64,000 nucleotides of DNA. Source: Alphaproteobacteria bacterium (GTDB lineage: Bacteria; Pseudomonadota; Alphaproteobacteria; Rhodobacterales; Rhodobacteraceae). Under the pieces are notes generated by a model that was not told where the DNA came from, did no database searches, and worked only from the letters and a program-made list of their open reading frames with translations. Below are positions 51,404 through 60,265 of the stretch, piece by piece. The first letter of the stretch is position 1. Every line of letters begins with the position of its first letter. The DNA is taken from positions 1 through 64,000 of the forward strand of contig JAUHWP010000001.1 of NCBI GenBank assembly GCA_030424645.1, given 5' to 3'. A program made the translations under genes and the position numbers.

Positions 51404-52057
51404 ATGAATGGTTTGGACAGCTTTGACGAACAGCTTGATGCGCTGGAAACTGCGCTTGGTGGCGCGCAGGCCATGACCGCCGGGTTTGTGTTCGAGCTGA
51501 AGGGAATGCACTCGACCGTGTCAGACTTGAGTGCAGACGTGAACACCTTGTCCTCGGGCATCTCGTCGGGGCTTCGCAAGGCGTTTGACGGGCTGGTCTT
51601 TGACGGCATGAAACTGTCGGATGCCCTGCGCGATGTGGCGCAGTCCATGTCGCAGGCGGCCTATAACGCGGCGATCAAGCCCGTTACCGGGCATTTTGGC
51701 GATATTCTGGGGCAGGCCGTGGGGGCTGTGACCAACGCGTTCCTGCCTTTTGAAAAGGGCGGGGCATTTTCGCAAGGTCGCGTGGTGCCTTTTGCCAAGG
51801 GCGGCGTTGTCTCAAGTGCGACGACCTTCCCGATGCGCGGGGCGACCGGCTTGATGGGCGAGGCGGGGCCGGAGGCGATCATGCCGCTGGCGCGTGGCGC
51901 CGATGGCCGCCTGGGTGTGCAGTCGGGTGGAGGCGGACGCCCCGTCAACATCACCATGAATATCACCACCCCGGACGTTGAGGGGTTCAAGCGGTCGCAA
52001 AGCCAGATTGCCGCGCAGATGTCGCGCGCGCTGTCTCGTGGCCAACGCCACCGCTAA
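51404..52057 (+). CDS. GTA short tail tape-measure protein (g11)
   Basis: about 217 aa; FAKGGVVSSATTFPMRGATGLMGEAGPEAIMPLARGADGRLGVQS typical tape-measure C-terminus. Confidence 0.9.
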   Translation: MNGLDSFDEQLDALETALGGAQAMTAGFVFELKGMHSTVSDLSADVNTLSSGISSGLRKAFDGLVFDGMKLSDALRDVAQSMSQAAYNAAIKPVTGHFGDILGQAVGAVTNAFLPFEKGGAFSQGRVVPFAKGGVVSSATTFPMRGATGLMGEAGPEAIMPLARGADGRLGVQSGGGGRPVNITMNITTPDVEGFKRSQSQIAAQMSRALSRGQRHR

Positions 52058-52091
52058 TCCGCTGTCATTTCGAACCGAGGAGGGTTTCCCC

Positions 52092-52724
52092 ATGTCATTT
52101 CACGAGGTCCGGTTTCCGGCAAATCTGAGCTTTGGGTCCGTTGGTGGCCCGGAACGGCGCACCGAGGTTGTGACGCTGGCCAACGGGTTTGAAGAACGCA
52201 ACACACCGTGGGAGCATTCGCGTCGCCGCTATGACGCGGGGATCGGGATGCGATCGCTTGATGATGTTGAAACGCTGATTGCGTTCTTCGAGGCACGGCG
52301 CGGCCAGCTTGTCGGGTTTCGCTGGAAAGATTGGTCCGACTATAAAAGCAGCCTGCCGTCACAGCCCCCGGAATACACTGACCAGATCATCGCCTGGGGC
52401 GACGGGGAAACGGCGGAATTTCCGTTGATCAAGACCTATCGGTCGGGCCAGGAAACCTATGCACGTCCCATTCAGAAGCCGGTTGAAGGCACGGTCAAGC
52501 TGGGCTTGAAGGGCGACCCCCTGACCGAAGGCACGCATTTCACCGTCGACTATGCGACCGGGTTGGTGTCCTTCATGACCGCCCCGGAGACCGGGGCCGA
52601 GGTCACGGCGGGGTATGAATTCGACGTGCCGGTGCGGTTTGACACGGATCGCATCCACACTTCGGTTGCGTCCTTTCAGGCGGGCGATGCCCCCAATGTG
52701 CCAGTGGTGGAGGTGCGGGTCTGA
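52092..52724 (+). CDS. GTA distal tail protein, DUF2460 (g12)
   Basis: MSFHEVRFPANLSFGSVGGPERRTEVVTLANGFEERNTPWEHSRRRYDAG. Confidence 0.93.
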   Translation: MSFHEVRFPANLSFGSVGGPERRTEVVTLANGFEERNTPWEHSRRRYDAGIGMRSLDDVETLIAFFEARRGQLVGFRWKDWSDYKSSLPSQPPEYTDQIIAWGDGETAEFPLIKTYRSGQETYARPIQKPVEGTVKLGLKGDPLTEGTHFTVDYATGLVSFMTAPETGAEVTAGYEFDVPVRFDTDRIHTSVASFQAGDAPNVPVVEVRV

Positions 52725-53686
52725 TGGCGGTATCCCCCGAACTTGAGGCCCATTTGCGCCAAGGCGTCACCACCATGGCGCGGCTCTGGAAAGTCACCCG
52801 GCGCGATGGCGTCGTGCACGGGTTCACCGATCACGATCTGGATCTGGTGATTGACGATGTGACCTATCGCGCGGACACGGGCATGACGGCCCACGCGCTA
52901 AGCCAGACCACCGGCCTGTCCGTCGACAATACGGAAGCGTTGGGTGTGTTGAACGATAGCTCGATCACCGAGAAGGACATCCGCGCGGGTCGCTATGACG
53001 GGGCAGAGGTTGAAGCGTGGCTGGTCAACTGGACCGACACGAGCCAACGCTATTTGCGGTTTCGGGGCACCGTGGGCGAGCTTGCCCGCGAGGCGGGCGG
53101 CTTTCGGGCAGAGCTGAATGGTCTGTCCGAAAAGTTGAACCAGCCGCAGGGCCGCGTCTATCAGATGCCCTGTTCCGCTGTGCTGGGTGACGGATCCTGC
53201 CGGTTCAATCTGGGCCAGCCCGGATACCGCCTTGAGCTGCCGGTGGGCGACAACACCGATGAGACCGTCTTTCACTTTGCAGATATGGCGCTTTATCCCA
53301 ATCGCTGGTTCGAGCGGGGCAGGTTCACGGTGTTGACAGGTGCCGCAAAGGATCTGAGCGGCTTGATCAAGAACGACCGCAAAGGTGCAGGCGGCGCGCG
53401 GACGGTTGAGTTGTGGGAGTCCATACGAGAGCGTATAGAGCCGGGTGATATGATCCGCCTGGAGGCGGGCTGCGACAAGCTTCCTGCGACCTGCCGGGTC
53501 AAGTTCAACAACTTCCGCAATTTCCGCGGCTTTCCCGACATTCCCGGCGAGGATTGGTTGATGTCCTACCCCGTTGGGCACGGCAGAAACGATGGTGGGG
53601 ACGAACGTGAAGCGATTGACCTGTCCGATTGGTCGGTCCTCGGCGGGGACGAGACCAACCCGTTCTTCCCCTCGTCAAGTGATTGA
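52724..53686 (+). CDS. GTA tail hub protein, DUF2163 (g13)
   Basis: LWKVTRRDGVVHGFTDHDLDLVIDDVTYRADTG...; TGATG coupling to g12. Confidence 0.93.
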   Translation: MAVSPELEAHLRQGVTTMARLWKVTRRDGVVHGFTDHDLDLVIDDVTYRADTGMTAHALSQTTGLSVDNTEALGVLNDSSITEKDIRAGRYDGAEVEAWLVNWTDTSQRYLRFRGTVGELAREAGGFRAELNGLSEKLNQPQGRVYQMPCSAVLGDGSCRFNLGQPGYRLELPVGDNTDETVFHFADMALYPNRWFERGRFTVLTGAAKDLSGLIKNDRKGAGGARTVELWESIRERIEPGDMIRLEAGCDKLPATCRVKFNNFRNFRGFPDIPGEDWLMSYPVGHGRNDGGDEREAIDLSDWSVLGGDETNPFFPSSSD

Positions 53687-53687
53687 G

Positions 53688-54134
53688 ATGACTGGTTTTC
53701 GGGACGAGATCGTGATCGAAGCACGACGCTGGATCGGGACGCCTTATGTGCATCAGGCGTCCTGCCGGGGCGGTGGCTGCGATTGCCTGGGCTTGATCCG
53801 GGGCGTGTGGCGGGCGGTGCTGGGCCATGAGCCTGCACGAGTGCCGGCCTATACCGCCGACTGGTCCGAGGCCGCGCGAGATGAAGTCCTGTGGGGTGCG
53901 GCCCGGCTGCACCTGGACGAGCGTCCCGTTCCCTTGGCCCGGCCGGGCGATGTGCTGCTGTTTCGGATGCAGGGCGGGGCCGTCGCCAAGCACCTTGGCA
54001 TTCAGACAAGCGCCGGGGCATCGCCGGCTTTTGTTCACGCCTACTCGGGCCACGGCGTGATCGAGAATTCACTTTCGGCCCCATGGGCCCGCCGCATCGT
54101 GGCGTGTTTTGCATTTCCTGAAAGGACCAACTGA
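53688..54134 (+). CDS. GTA NlpC/P60 family peptidase (g14)
   Basis: EARRWIGTPYVHQASCRGGGCDCLGLIRGVWRAV catalytic Cys region. Confidence 0.93.
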   Translation: MTGFRDEIVIEARRWIGTPYVHQASCRGGGCDCLGLIRGVWRAVLGHEPARVPAYTADWSEAARDEVLWGAARLHLDERPVPLARPGDVLLFRMQGGAVAKHLGIQTSAGASPAFVHAYSGHGVIENSLSAPWARRIVACFAFPERTN

Positions 54135-57100
54135 TGGCAACGATCTTATTATCCGCAGTCGGCGCCGCCGCCGGGGCTTCGATCGGTGGGGGCGTCCTTG
54201 GCCTGTCGTCGGTCGTGATCGGCAAGGCGATCGGGGCAACGGTCGGGCAAGTCATCGACAATCGCATCCTGGGCGAAGGCTCGGAACCGGTCGAGACGGG
54301 CAAGGTGGACCGGATGCGTCTGACGGGGGCGTCCGAAGGGGCGGCGATTCCGATGGTCTTTGGGCGTGCCCGGTTGGGCGGGCAGGTGATCTGGGCCACC
54401 CGGTTCAAGGAATCGGTGACAACGACCGGCGGCGGTGGGGGCAAGGGAATGCCGTCGCCGCCCGAACCCGAGGTGACGACCTATAGCTATTCGATCAGCC
54501 TAGCGATCGCCCTGTGCGAGGGCGAGATCACCCGCGTTGGCCGGATTTGGGCCGACGGCAACGAGGTGTCGCCGACCGATCTGAACATGCGCGTGTATAC
54601 CGGCACGGAAACCCAGTTGCCGGACCCGAAGATCGAAGCCGTAAAGGGGGCTGGCAAGGCGCCGGCCTATCGGGGGATCGCCTATGTGGTGATCGAAGAT
54701 TTGCCATTGGGTCCGTTTGGCAACCGCGTGCCACAGTTCAGTTTCGAGGTGTTCCGACCCGAGCAGCGCAACCAACCCAAAGAGGTGGCGCGCGGCACTC
54801 GGGCCGTTGCGCTGATCCCGGGCACTGGTGAATATTCGCTGGCCACAACACCGGTGTTCTATAAGAGCGCGCCGGGTGCGGTTGACGGGTCGAACATGAA
54901 CACGCCGTCGGGCTGGACCGATTTCAAGACATCTTATCGCATGATGCGGCAGGAAATGCCCAATTGCCGCAACACGGCCTTGGTGGTGTCGTGGTTTGGC
55001 GACGATCTGCGGTGCGGAGGCTGCCAGATCCGCCCGCGTGTTGAGCAACGCGCAGTGGATGGCGACAGCATGCCGTGGAGCGTGTCGGGCGTCAGCCGGG
55101 GGCAGGCCGGTCTGGTGCCGAAGGATGACAAGGGGCGCCCAATCTATGGCGGCACGCCGTCCGACAAGGCGGTGATGGAGGCGATTGCGCTTGCCTCGGC
55201 CAATGGGCGCAAGGCGACGTTCTATCCCTTCATCCTGATGGAGCAGATGAAGGGCAACACGCTGCCCGATCCGTGGACCGGCAATCTGGGGCAAGCGGTT
55301 TTGCCATGGCGCGGACGGATCACCACGTCCTATGCGCCGGGCCATGTCGCCTCGCCCGATGGCACGGCCGGGGCGGTGGCGCAGGTGAATGCGTTCTTCG
55401 GTGCCGCCCAGCCCGGCGATTTTACCGTGACCGGGGATGGTGTCAGCTATTCCGGCCCGACCGGCTTTTCCTATCGACGGTTTATCCTGCATTATGCACA
55501 TCTTTGCGCTGCGGCGGGCGGTGTCGATGCGTTCCTGATCGGGTCGGAGCTTCGCTCGCTCACGCAAATTCGCGGACCCGGCAACAGCTTCCCGGTGGTC
55601 GATCAGCTGATCGCTCTGGCGCAGGACGTGCGCACGATCCTAGGGGCGGGAACCAAGATTTCCTATGCCGCCGACTGGTCCGAATATTTCGGCTATCATC
55701 CGCAAGATGGGTCAGGCGATGTCTTCTATCACCTCGATCCGTTGTGGAGCCATCCCGAGATCGACTTTATCGGCATCGACAATTACATGCCGCTGTCGGA
55801 TTGGCGCGATGGGTTCGATCATGCCGATGCCCATCACGGGTCGATCTATGACCTTGCCTATCTTCAGTCGAATATCGAAGGGGGCGAGGGGTTTGACTGG
55901 TATTACAAGACCCTCGAAGCGCGGGCACTGCAAATCCGCACGCCGATCACGGATGGGGCGCATGACGAACCTTGGGTCTATCGTTACAAGGACATACGCA
56001 ACTGGTGGGAACGCTCGCACCATAACCGCGTGGGTGGGGTGCGTGATGCTGCCCCCACGGCTTGGTCGCCGGGATCGAAACCGTTTTGGTTCACTGAACT
56101 TGGTTGCGCGGCCATCGACAAGGGCACCAACCAGCCCAACAAGTTTCTGGACCCGAAAAGCTCGGAAAGCTCAAAGCCGCGATATTCGAACGGGCGTCGC
56201 GATGACCTGATACAGGCGCAGTATCTGCGGGCGATCTATGACTATTGGGCCAAGCCCGGCAACAACCCGACCCACAGCGCGACGGGCACTCAAATGCTGG
56301 ATATGACTCGCGCGCATGTCTGGGCTTGGGATGCGCGACCGTTCCCGCAGTTTCCCAACCGCAAGGGGTTGTGGAGCGACGGGGCCAATTATGATCGGGG
56401 GCATTGGCTGAACGGGCGGGTATCGGCGCGGTCGCTGGCATCGGTTGTGGCAGAGATCTGCGAAAGGTCCGGCGTCACCCGCTATGACGTGTCGAAGCTT
56501 TACGGTCTGGTGCGCGGCTATATCGTCGATCAGGTCGGCGGCGCCCGCGCGGCACTGCAGCCCCTGATGCTGGCCTATGGGTTCGAGGTGACGGAACGTG
56601 AAGGTACACTGATCTTCAAAACCCGCACCGGGCGGTCGGATCACGTGCTTGATCCCGACAAGATGGCGCTGTCACCGGATCGTGACACCACGCTGGAACG
56701 CGTGCGCGACCCGGAGGCCGAGATAGCTGGACGGGTGCGCCTGACCTATGTCGAGGGGGCCGGGGATTACGATGTCCGGTCGGTCGAGGCCACCTTCCCC
56801 GATGAAACCAACCGATCGGTCGCTGCGTCGGAAATTCCGCTGATCCTGACCCGGGTCGAGGCGCGCGCCATCGTAGAACGCTGGCTGTCGGAAGCCCGTG
56901 TGGCGCGGGACAAGGCGACGTTTACCCTGCCGCCGTCCGAACTGTCGAAAGGGGCCGGGGATGTGATCGCGCTGAACACCGAAGCAGGCACGGAACAATA
57001 CCGGATTGATCACGTCGATCATACCGGGGTGCAGACCCTGCGTGCGGTGCGGGTGGAGCCGGGGTTGTTCCAACCGTCGGACAGTGTCGAACCCGCCCCT

Positions 57101-58057
57101 GCCGTGAAGCCCTATATCCCACCGGCACCGGTTTTTCCCCTGTTCATGGACCTGCCACTTCTGACCGGGGACGAGGTGCCGCACCAGCCGCGTATTGCAG
57201 TGGCGGCCCGTCCTTGGCCGGGGCGCGTGGCGCTTTACAGTTCGGTCTCGGATAACGGCTATGCGGTGAACCGGATGATCTCTGACCCGTCGATTGTCGG
57301 GGTGACGCAAACGGTATTGCCCGGCGCGCCATCCGGCCTGATTGATCGCGGGCCGGCGCTGCGGGTCGCCCTGACAGATGGCACGCTGTCTGCCTGTTCT
57401 ATTGATGACATGCTGAACGGTGCCAATGTGGCGGTGATCGGGAATGGCGATCCCGACAATTGGGAGGTATTCCAGTTTGCCGGGGCCGAGCTGGTGGGCG
57501 AACGGACCTATGACCTGACCTTGCGTCTGCGCGGGCAGGCGGGCACGGATGCCACCGCGCCGCAAACCTGGCCGGTTGGCAGCTATGTTGTGTTGCTGGG
57601 GGGACATCAGGCGCAGGTCAGGCTGGCCTCGTCGGCCCGCGGGTTGACGCGTCATTACCGGATCGGCCCGGCCCGCAAGCCGCTGTCAGACCCGTCCTTC
57701 CTGCACCAACAGCATGCGTTCAAGGGGATTGGCCTGCGTCCCTATGCGCCGGTTCATCTATCGGCGTCCGAGACGTCTGGGGATCATGTGATCCGCTGGG
57801 TTCGCCGCACCCGTGTCGATGGCGATGCCTGGGGGGAGGGTGACGTGCCACTGGGCGAGCTTTCCGAACGCTACCGCCTGCGGGTGATCGACGGCGGGTC
57901 GGTCAAGCGCGAGGTTGAAATCACGACCGCAGAATGGAGCTATCAGGCCGTGATGCGTAGCGCGGACCTTGTCAGCGGCACCTACACCATCGAAGTGGCG
58001 CAGGTCTCGGACCGCTATGGTCCCGGACCATATGCCCGGCTGGACGTGGTGCTGTAG
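54134..58057 (+). CDS. GTA megatron / host-interaction baseplate protein with TIM-barrel-like domain (g15)
   Basis: 1307 aa; GRARLGGQVIWATRFKE start region, glycoside-hydrolase-like TIM barrel (AADWSEYFGYHPQDGSGDVFYHLDPLWSHPEIDFIGIDNYMPLSDWRDG). Confidence 0.93.
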   Translation: MATILLSAVGAAAGASIGGGVLGLSSVVIGKAIGATVGQVIDNRILGEGSEPVETGKVDRMRLTGASEGAAIPMVFGRARLGGQVIWATRFKESVTTTGGGGGKGMPSPPEPEVTTYSYSISLAIALCEGEITRVGRIWADGNEVSPTDLNMRVYTGTETQLPDPKIEAVKGAGKAPAYRGIAYVVIEDLPLGPFGNRVPQFSFEVFRPEQRNQPKEVARGTRAVALIPGTGEYSLATTPVFYKSAPGAVDGSNMNTPSGWTDFKTSYRMMRQEMPNCRNTALVVSWFGDDLRCGGCQIRPRVEQRAVDGDSMPWSVSGVSRGQAGLVPKDDKGRPIYGGTPSDKAVMEAIALASANGRKATFYPFILMEQMKGNTLPDPWTGNLGQAVLPWRGRITTSYAPGHVASPDGTAGAVAQVNAFFGAAQPGDFTVTGDGVSYSGPTGFSYRRFILHYAHLCAAAGGVDAFLIGSELRSLTQIRGPGNSFPVVDQLIALAQDVRTILGAGTKISYAADWSEYFGYHPQDGSGDVFYHLDPLWSHPEIDFIGIDNYMPLSDWRDGFDHADAHHGSIYDLAYLQSNIEGGEGFDWYYKTLEARALQIRTPITDGAHDEPWVYRYKDIRNWWERSHHNRVGGVRDAAPTAWSPGSKPFWFTELGCAAIDKGTNQPNKFLDPKSSESSKPRYSNGRRDDLIQAQYLRAIYDYWAKPGNNPTHSATGTQMLDMTRAHVWAWDARPFPQFPNRKGLWSDGANYDRGHWLNGRVSARSLASVVAEICERSGVTRYDVSKLYGLVRGYIVDQVGGARAALQPLMLAYGFEVTEREGTLIFKTRTGRSDHVLDPDKMALSPDRDTTLERVRDPEAEIAGRVRLTYVEGAGDYDVRSVEATFPDETNRSVAASEIPLILTRVEARAIVERWLSEARVARDKATFTLPPSELSKGAGDVIALNTEAGTEQYRIDHVDHTGVQTLRAVRVEPGLFQPSDSVEPAPAVKPYIPPAPVFPLFMDLPLLTGDEVPHQPRIAVAARPWPGRVALYSSVSDNGYAVNRMISDPSIVGVTQTVLPGAPSGLIDRGPALRVALTDGTLSACSIDDMLNGANVAVIGNGDPDNWEVFQFAGAELVGERTYDLTLRLRGQAGTDATAPQTWPVGSYVVLLGGHQAQVRLASSARGLTRHYRIGPARKPLSDPSFLHQQHAFKGIGLRPYAPVHLSASETSGDHVIRWVRRTRVDGDAWGEGDVPLGELSERYRLRVIDGGSVKREVEITTAEWSYQAVMRSADLVSGTYTIEVAQVSDRYGPGPYARLDVVL

Positions 58058-58060
58058 CCG

Positions 58061-58372
58061 ATGCGCCCCGTCCTGCCCGGAGATATTGCCGCCGCCGGAT
58101 GCGCACTTCTTGCGCTTCCGGCCCGCAAGCGTCCCGGCGTTATGCTGGAAATGTTGCACCGGGCCGAAGCGGCCGACCGATACCGGCGGGCGCTGGGCCG
58201 GGCGCACCCGGACTGGGGCAACGGAAGTCTGGGATCGGTCGCCATGTCTTTGCCGCGTGTGGCCGAACCGTTTCTGAACGATCCAGATTATGTCGACTGC
58301 ATGTTGGCGGTTTTCGCCGCCCTGAAGGCGCGCAATGACCGGCGCGTGCCGGTCAGCCGCTGGCGCAGCTGA
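58061..58372 (+). CDS. hypothetical protein, last ORF of the GTA transcription unit
   Basis: 103 aa, 3 nt after the g15 stop, same strand; MRPVLPGDIAAAGCALLALPARKRPGVMLEMLHRAEAADRYRRALGRAHPDWGNGSL. Confidence 0.72.
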   Translation: MRPVLPGDIAAAGCALLALPARKRPGVMLEMLHRAEAADRYRRALGRAHPDWGNGSLGSVAMSLPRVAEPFLNDPDYVDCMLAVFAALKARNDRRVPVSRWRS

Positions 58373-58691
58373 CGCATTTGATGACGCAGGGGTCGAGATC
58401 AAGTCGCGGTGTTGGAATTTCCTCGCCGCAATCCTCGCAATATCCGAACTCGCCCGCGTCCATGCGGGCAAATGCGGCGTGGATGCGTTTGCGCTGGGCG
58501 GTGCGGCGCGCACCCGTGGCCTTGGCCATGGCCTGGTTCTGCAACGCGTCCATCCGGCTTAACCGACCCACGGCCTGCTGATCCAAGTCGACGGTCTTTT
58601 GCCCGGATGCCCCGCGCGTGTCGTCACGGTCCAGCGCGGCAAGGGCTTCGGTCAACTGTGCGCGATAGGCCGCGATTTCGGACTCATTCAT
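58353..58691 (-). CDS. TraR/DksA family C4-type zinc finger protein
   Basis: 112 aa; RIHAAFARMDAGEFGYCEDCGEEIPTPRLDLDPCVIKCVSCASG. Confidence 0.92.
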   Translation of the reverse strand: MNESEIAAYRAQLTEALAALDRDDTRGASGQKTVDLDQQAVGRLSRMDALQNQAMAKATGARRTAQRKRIHAAFARMDAGEFGYCEDCGEEIPTPRLDLDPCVIKCVSCASG

Positions 58692-58776
58692 GTCAGATAT
58701 CCGTGATACCATGGGTTTGCATTTTGAACTCGGAGCCTATCTGGTGTAGGGAAGGCCTTCAACGTGAGGAAATACC

Positions 58777-59580
58777 ATGGCAGAGAAGCGCGCGATCGTC
58801 GCAAAAATTGAGCCCGTATGGGACCGGATCACTCGTGAAGCCCGTCAGGCCGTGATGGACGAGCCGCTGATGGGCGGACTTGTTCATGCCTGCGTGTTGC
58901 ATCATCGCACGCTGGAAAAGGCGCTGTCCTATCGCTTTGCCGCCAAGCTCAGCTCGAATGAGATGAGCATGGTGCTTCTGCGCGAGATCGCGGACGAGGC
59001 ATATGCGGAATGCCCCGAACTGGCCGACGCGGCACGCGCCGATATCACCGCCGTTCTGGACCGTGACCCGGCCACCCACCGCATGTTGCAACCGGTGCTT
59101 TATTTCAAAGGGTTTCAGGCCATGCAGGCCTATCGTCTTGGCCATTACCTGTGGTCTCAGGGGCGCAAGGACCTGGCTTATTTCATCCAGATGCGCTGTT
59201 CCGAGGTCTACGGCATCGACATCCATCCCGGCGCGCGGATCGGGCGCGGGATCATGATCGACCATGCCCATTCGATCGTCATCGGCGAAACCGCAGTGGT
59301 GGGCGACAATGTCTCGATGCTGCATTCGGTGACGCTGGGCGGCACCGGCAAGGAAGACGAAGACCGCCACCCCAAGATCGCAGATGGCGTCCTGATCGGT
59401 GCGGGCGCCAAGGTGCTTGGCAACATCAAGGTCGGCACCTGTTCCCGCATCGCGGCGGGGTCCGTGGTGCTGGAAGACGTGCCCTGCAACAAGACCGTTG
59501 CGGGTGTTCCGGCGCGGATCGTGGGGGAAGCGGGGTGCGATTGCCCGTCGATCAACATGGATCAGCGGCTGATACAATAG
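58777..59580 (+). CDS. cysE: serine O-acetyltransferase
   Basis: CSEVYGIDIHPGARIGRGIMIDHAHSIVIGETAVVGDNVSMLHSVTLGGTGKEDEDRHPKI left-handed beta-helix. Confidence 0.97.
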   Translation: MAEKRAIVAKIEPVWDRITREARQAVMDEPLMGGLVHACVLHHRTLEKALSYRFAAKLSSNEMSMVLLREIADEAYAECPELADAARADITAVLDRDPATHRMLQPVLYFKGFQAMQAYRLGHYLWSQGRKDLAYFIQMRCSEVYGIDIHPGARIGRGIMIDHAHSIVIGETAVVGDNVSMLHSVTLGGTGKEDEDRHPKIADGVLIGAGAKVLGNIKVGTCSRIAAGSVVLEDVPCNKTVAGVPARIVGEAGCDCPSINMDQRLIQ

Positions 59581-59602
59581 CCATCGGCGGAAATCCGCAA
59601 AC

Positions 59603-59616
59603 TTGCGATAGATCAA
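59603..59616 (+). promoter_or_regulatory. candidate FNR/CRP-family site TTGCG-ATAG-ATCAA
   Basis: One perfect (ATCAA) and one partial half-site; centre 59609.5 lies about 41.5 nt upstream of the start point implied by TATACG at 59640-59645. Confidence 0.45.
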
Positions 59617-59674
59617 TGTTTTAATCCGCCGGCTTCATCTATACGAGAGCGTGAGCAATGATCGGAGTTCCGAG

Positions 59675-59743
59675 ATGAAGCAGATTTGGTTCGCGACCGT
59701 GGTTGGCTTTTCAGCGCTTTTCCTTGTCGCCGTGGCCGGTTAA
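59675..59743 (+). CDS. 22-aa hydrophobic small peptide MKQIWFATVVGFSALFLVAVAG
   Basis: ATG to TAA, GGAG 7 nt upstream, one predicted TM helix, own terminator downstream. Not in the ORF track because of its length. Confidence 0.5.
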   Translation: MKQIWFATVVGFSALFLVAVAG

Positions 59744-59782
59744 CCGACGCGCCAAACCGGGTTTGAAACCCAAGAGGTTACG

Positions 59783-59815
59783 AAGGGCGACGCACTTGCG
59801 CCGCCCTTTTGTTTT
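59783..59815 (+). terminator. intrinsic terminator after the small peptide ORF
   Basis: AAGGGCG-a-CGC-actt-GCG-c-CGCCCTT TTGTTTT. Confidence 0.82.
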
Positions 59816-59831
59816 GCCCGGGCACTATGTG

Positions 59832-60164
59832 CTACGACATTTGATCGAATGCCTTGAGTGCACGCGCGCCATACATATACCCCGGGCCGCCACCCATCAT
59901 GATGGCGACGGACACGGTTTCCGCAACTTCGGCGCGCGTGGCACCAGCCTTGATCGCAGCACGCACATGAAAGCCGATACAATCGTTACATTGCTTGGCG
60001 ATCCCGATGGCGATGCATTGCAGCTCTTTGTCTTTGGTGGATAAAGCGCCGTTAGCCATGGCCGCGCGGTGCATTCCGGTAAACCCTTTCGCCGCGTCTG
60101 GATGGGCCGAACGAAACCTGTCCGTATTGGCCGATGTGTCATCCAGCAAAGTTATGAAATCCAT
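59832..60164 (-). CDS. carboxymuconolactone decarboxylase / AhpD-like protein
   Basis: KELQCIAIGIAKQCNDCIGFHVRAAIKAGATRAEVAETVSVAIMMGGGPGYMYGARAL. Confidence 0.93.
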   Translation of the reverse strand: MDFITLLDDTSANTDRFRSAHPDAAKGFTGMHRAAMANGALSTKDKELQCIAIGIAKQCNDCIGFHVRAAIKAGATRAEVAETVSVAIMMGGGPGYMYGARALKAFDQMS

Positions 60165-60236
60165 CTGCTTCTCCTGTGTTTTCAAGATGTTGGAAAAGCA
60201 CATGGCCCAAGGCGTTTGGGTTCGCCTTGAGCCATG

Positions 60237-60250
60237 TCAATAGATTGCAA
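60237..60250 (-). promoter_or_regulatory. candidate FNR/CRP-family site TTGA-N6-TCAA upstream of the AhpD-like gene
   Basis: TTGAGCCATGTCAA, symmetric TTGA/TCAA core, about 73 nt upstream of the AhpD-like start. Confidence 0.35.
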
Positions 60251-60265
60251 GTTTTGAATGTGACG

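Noticed and set aside
51404-52057. Truncated tape-measure protein
   Set aside because: About 217 aa is short for a phage but RcGTA-type tape-measure proteins are of this size, and start and C-terminal motifs are intact.
44045-58372. Integrated prophage
   Set aside because: No integrase, replication or lysis genes and no repeated att-like ends seen; gene order matches an RcGTA-type cluster.
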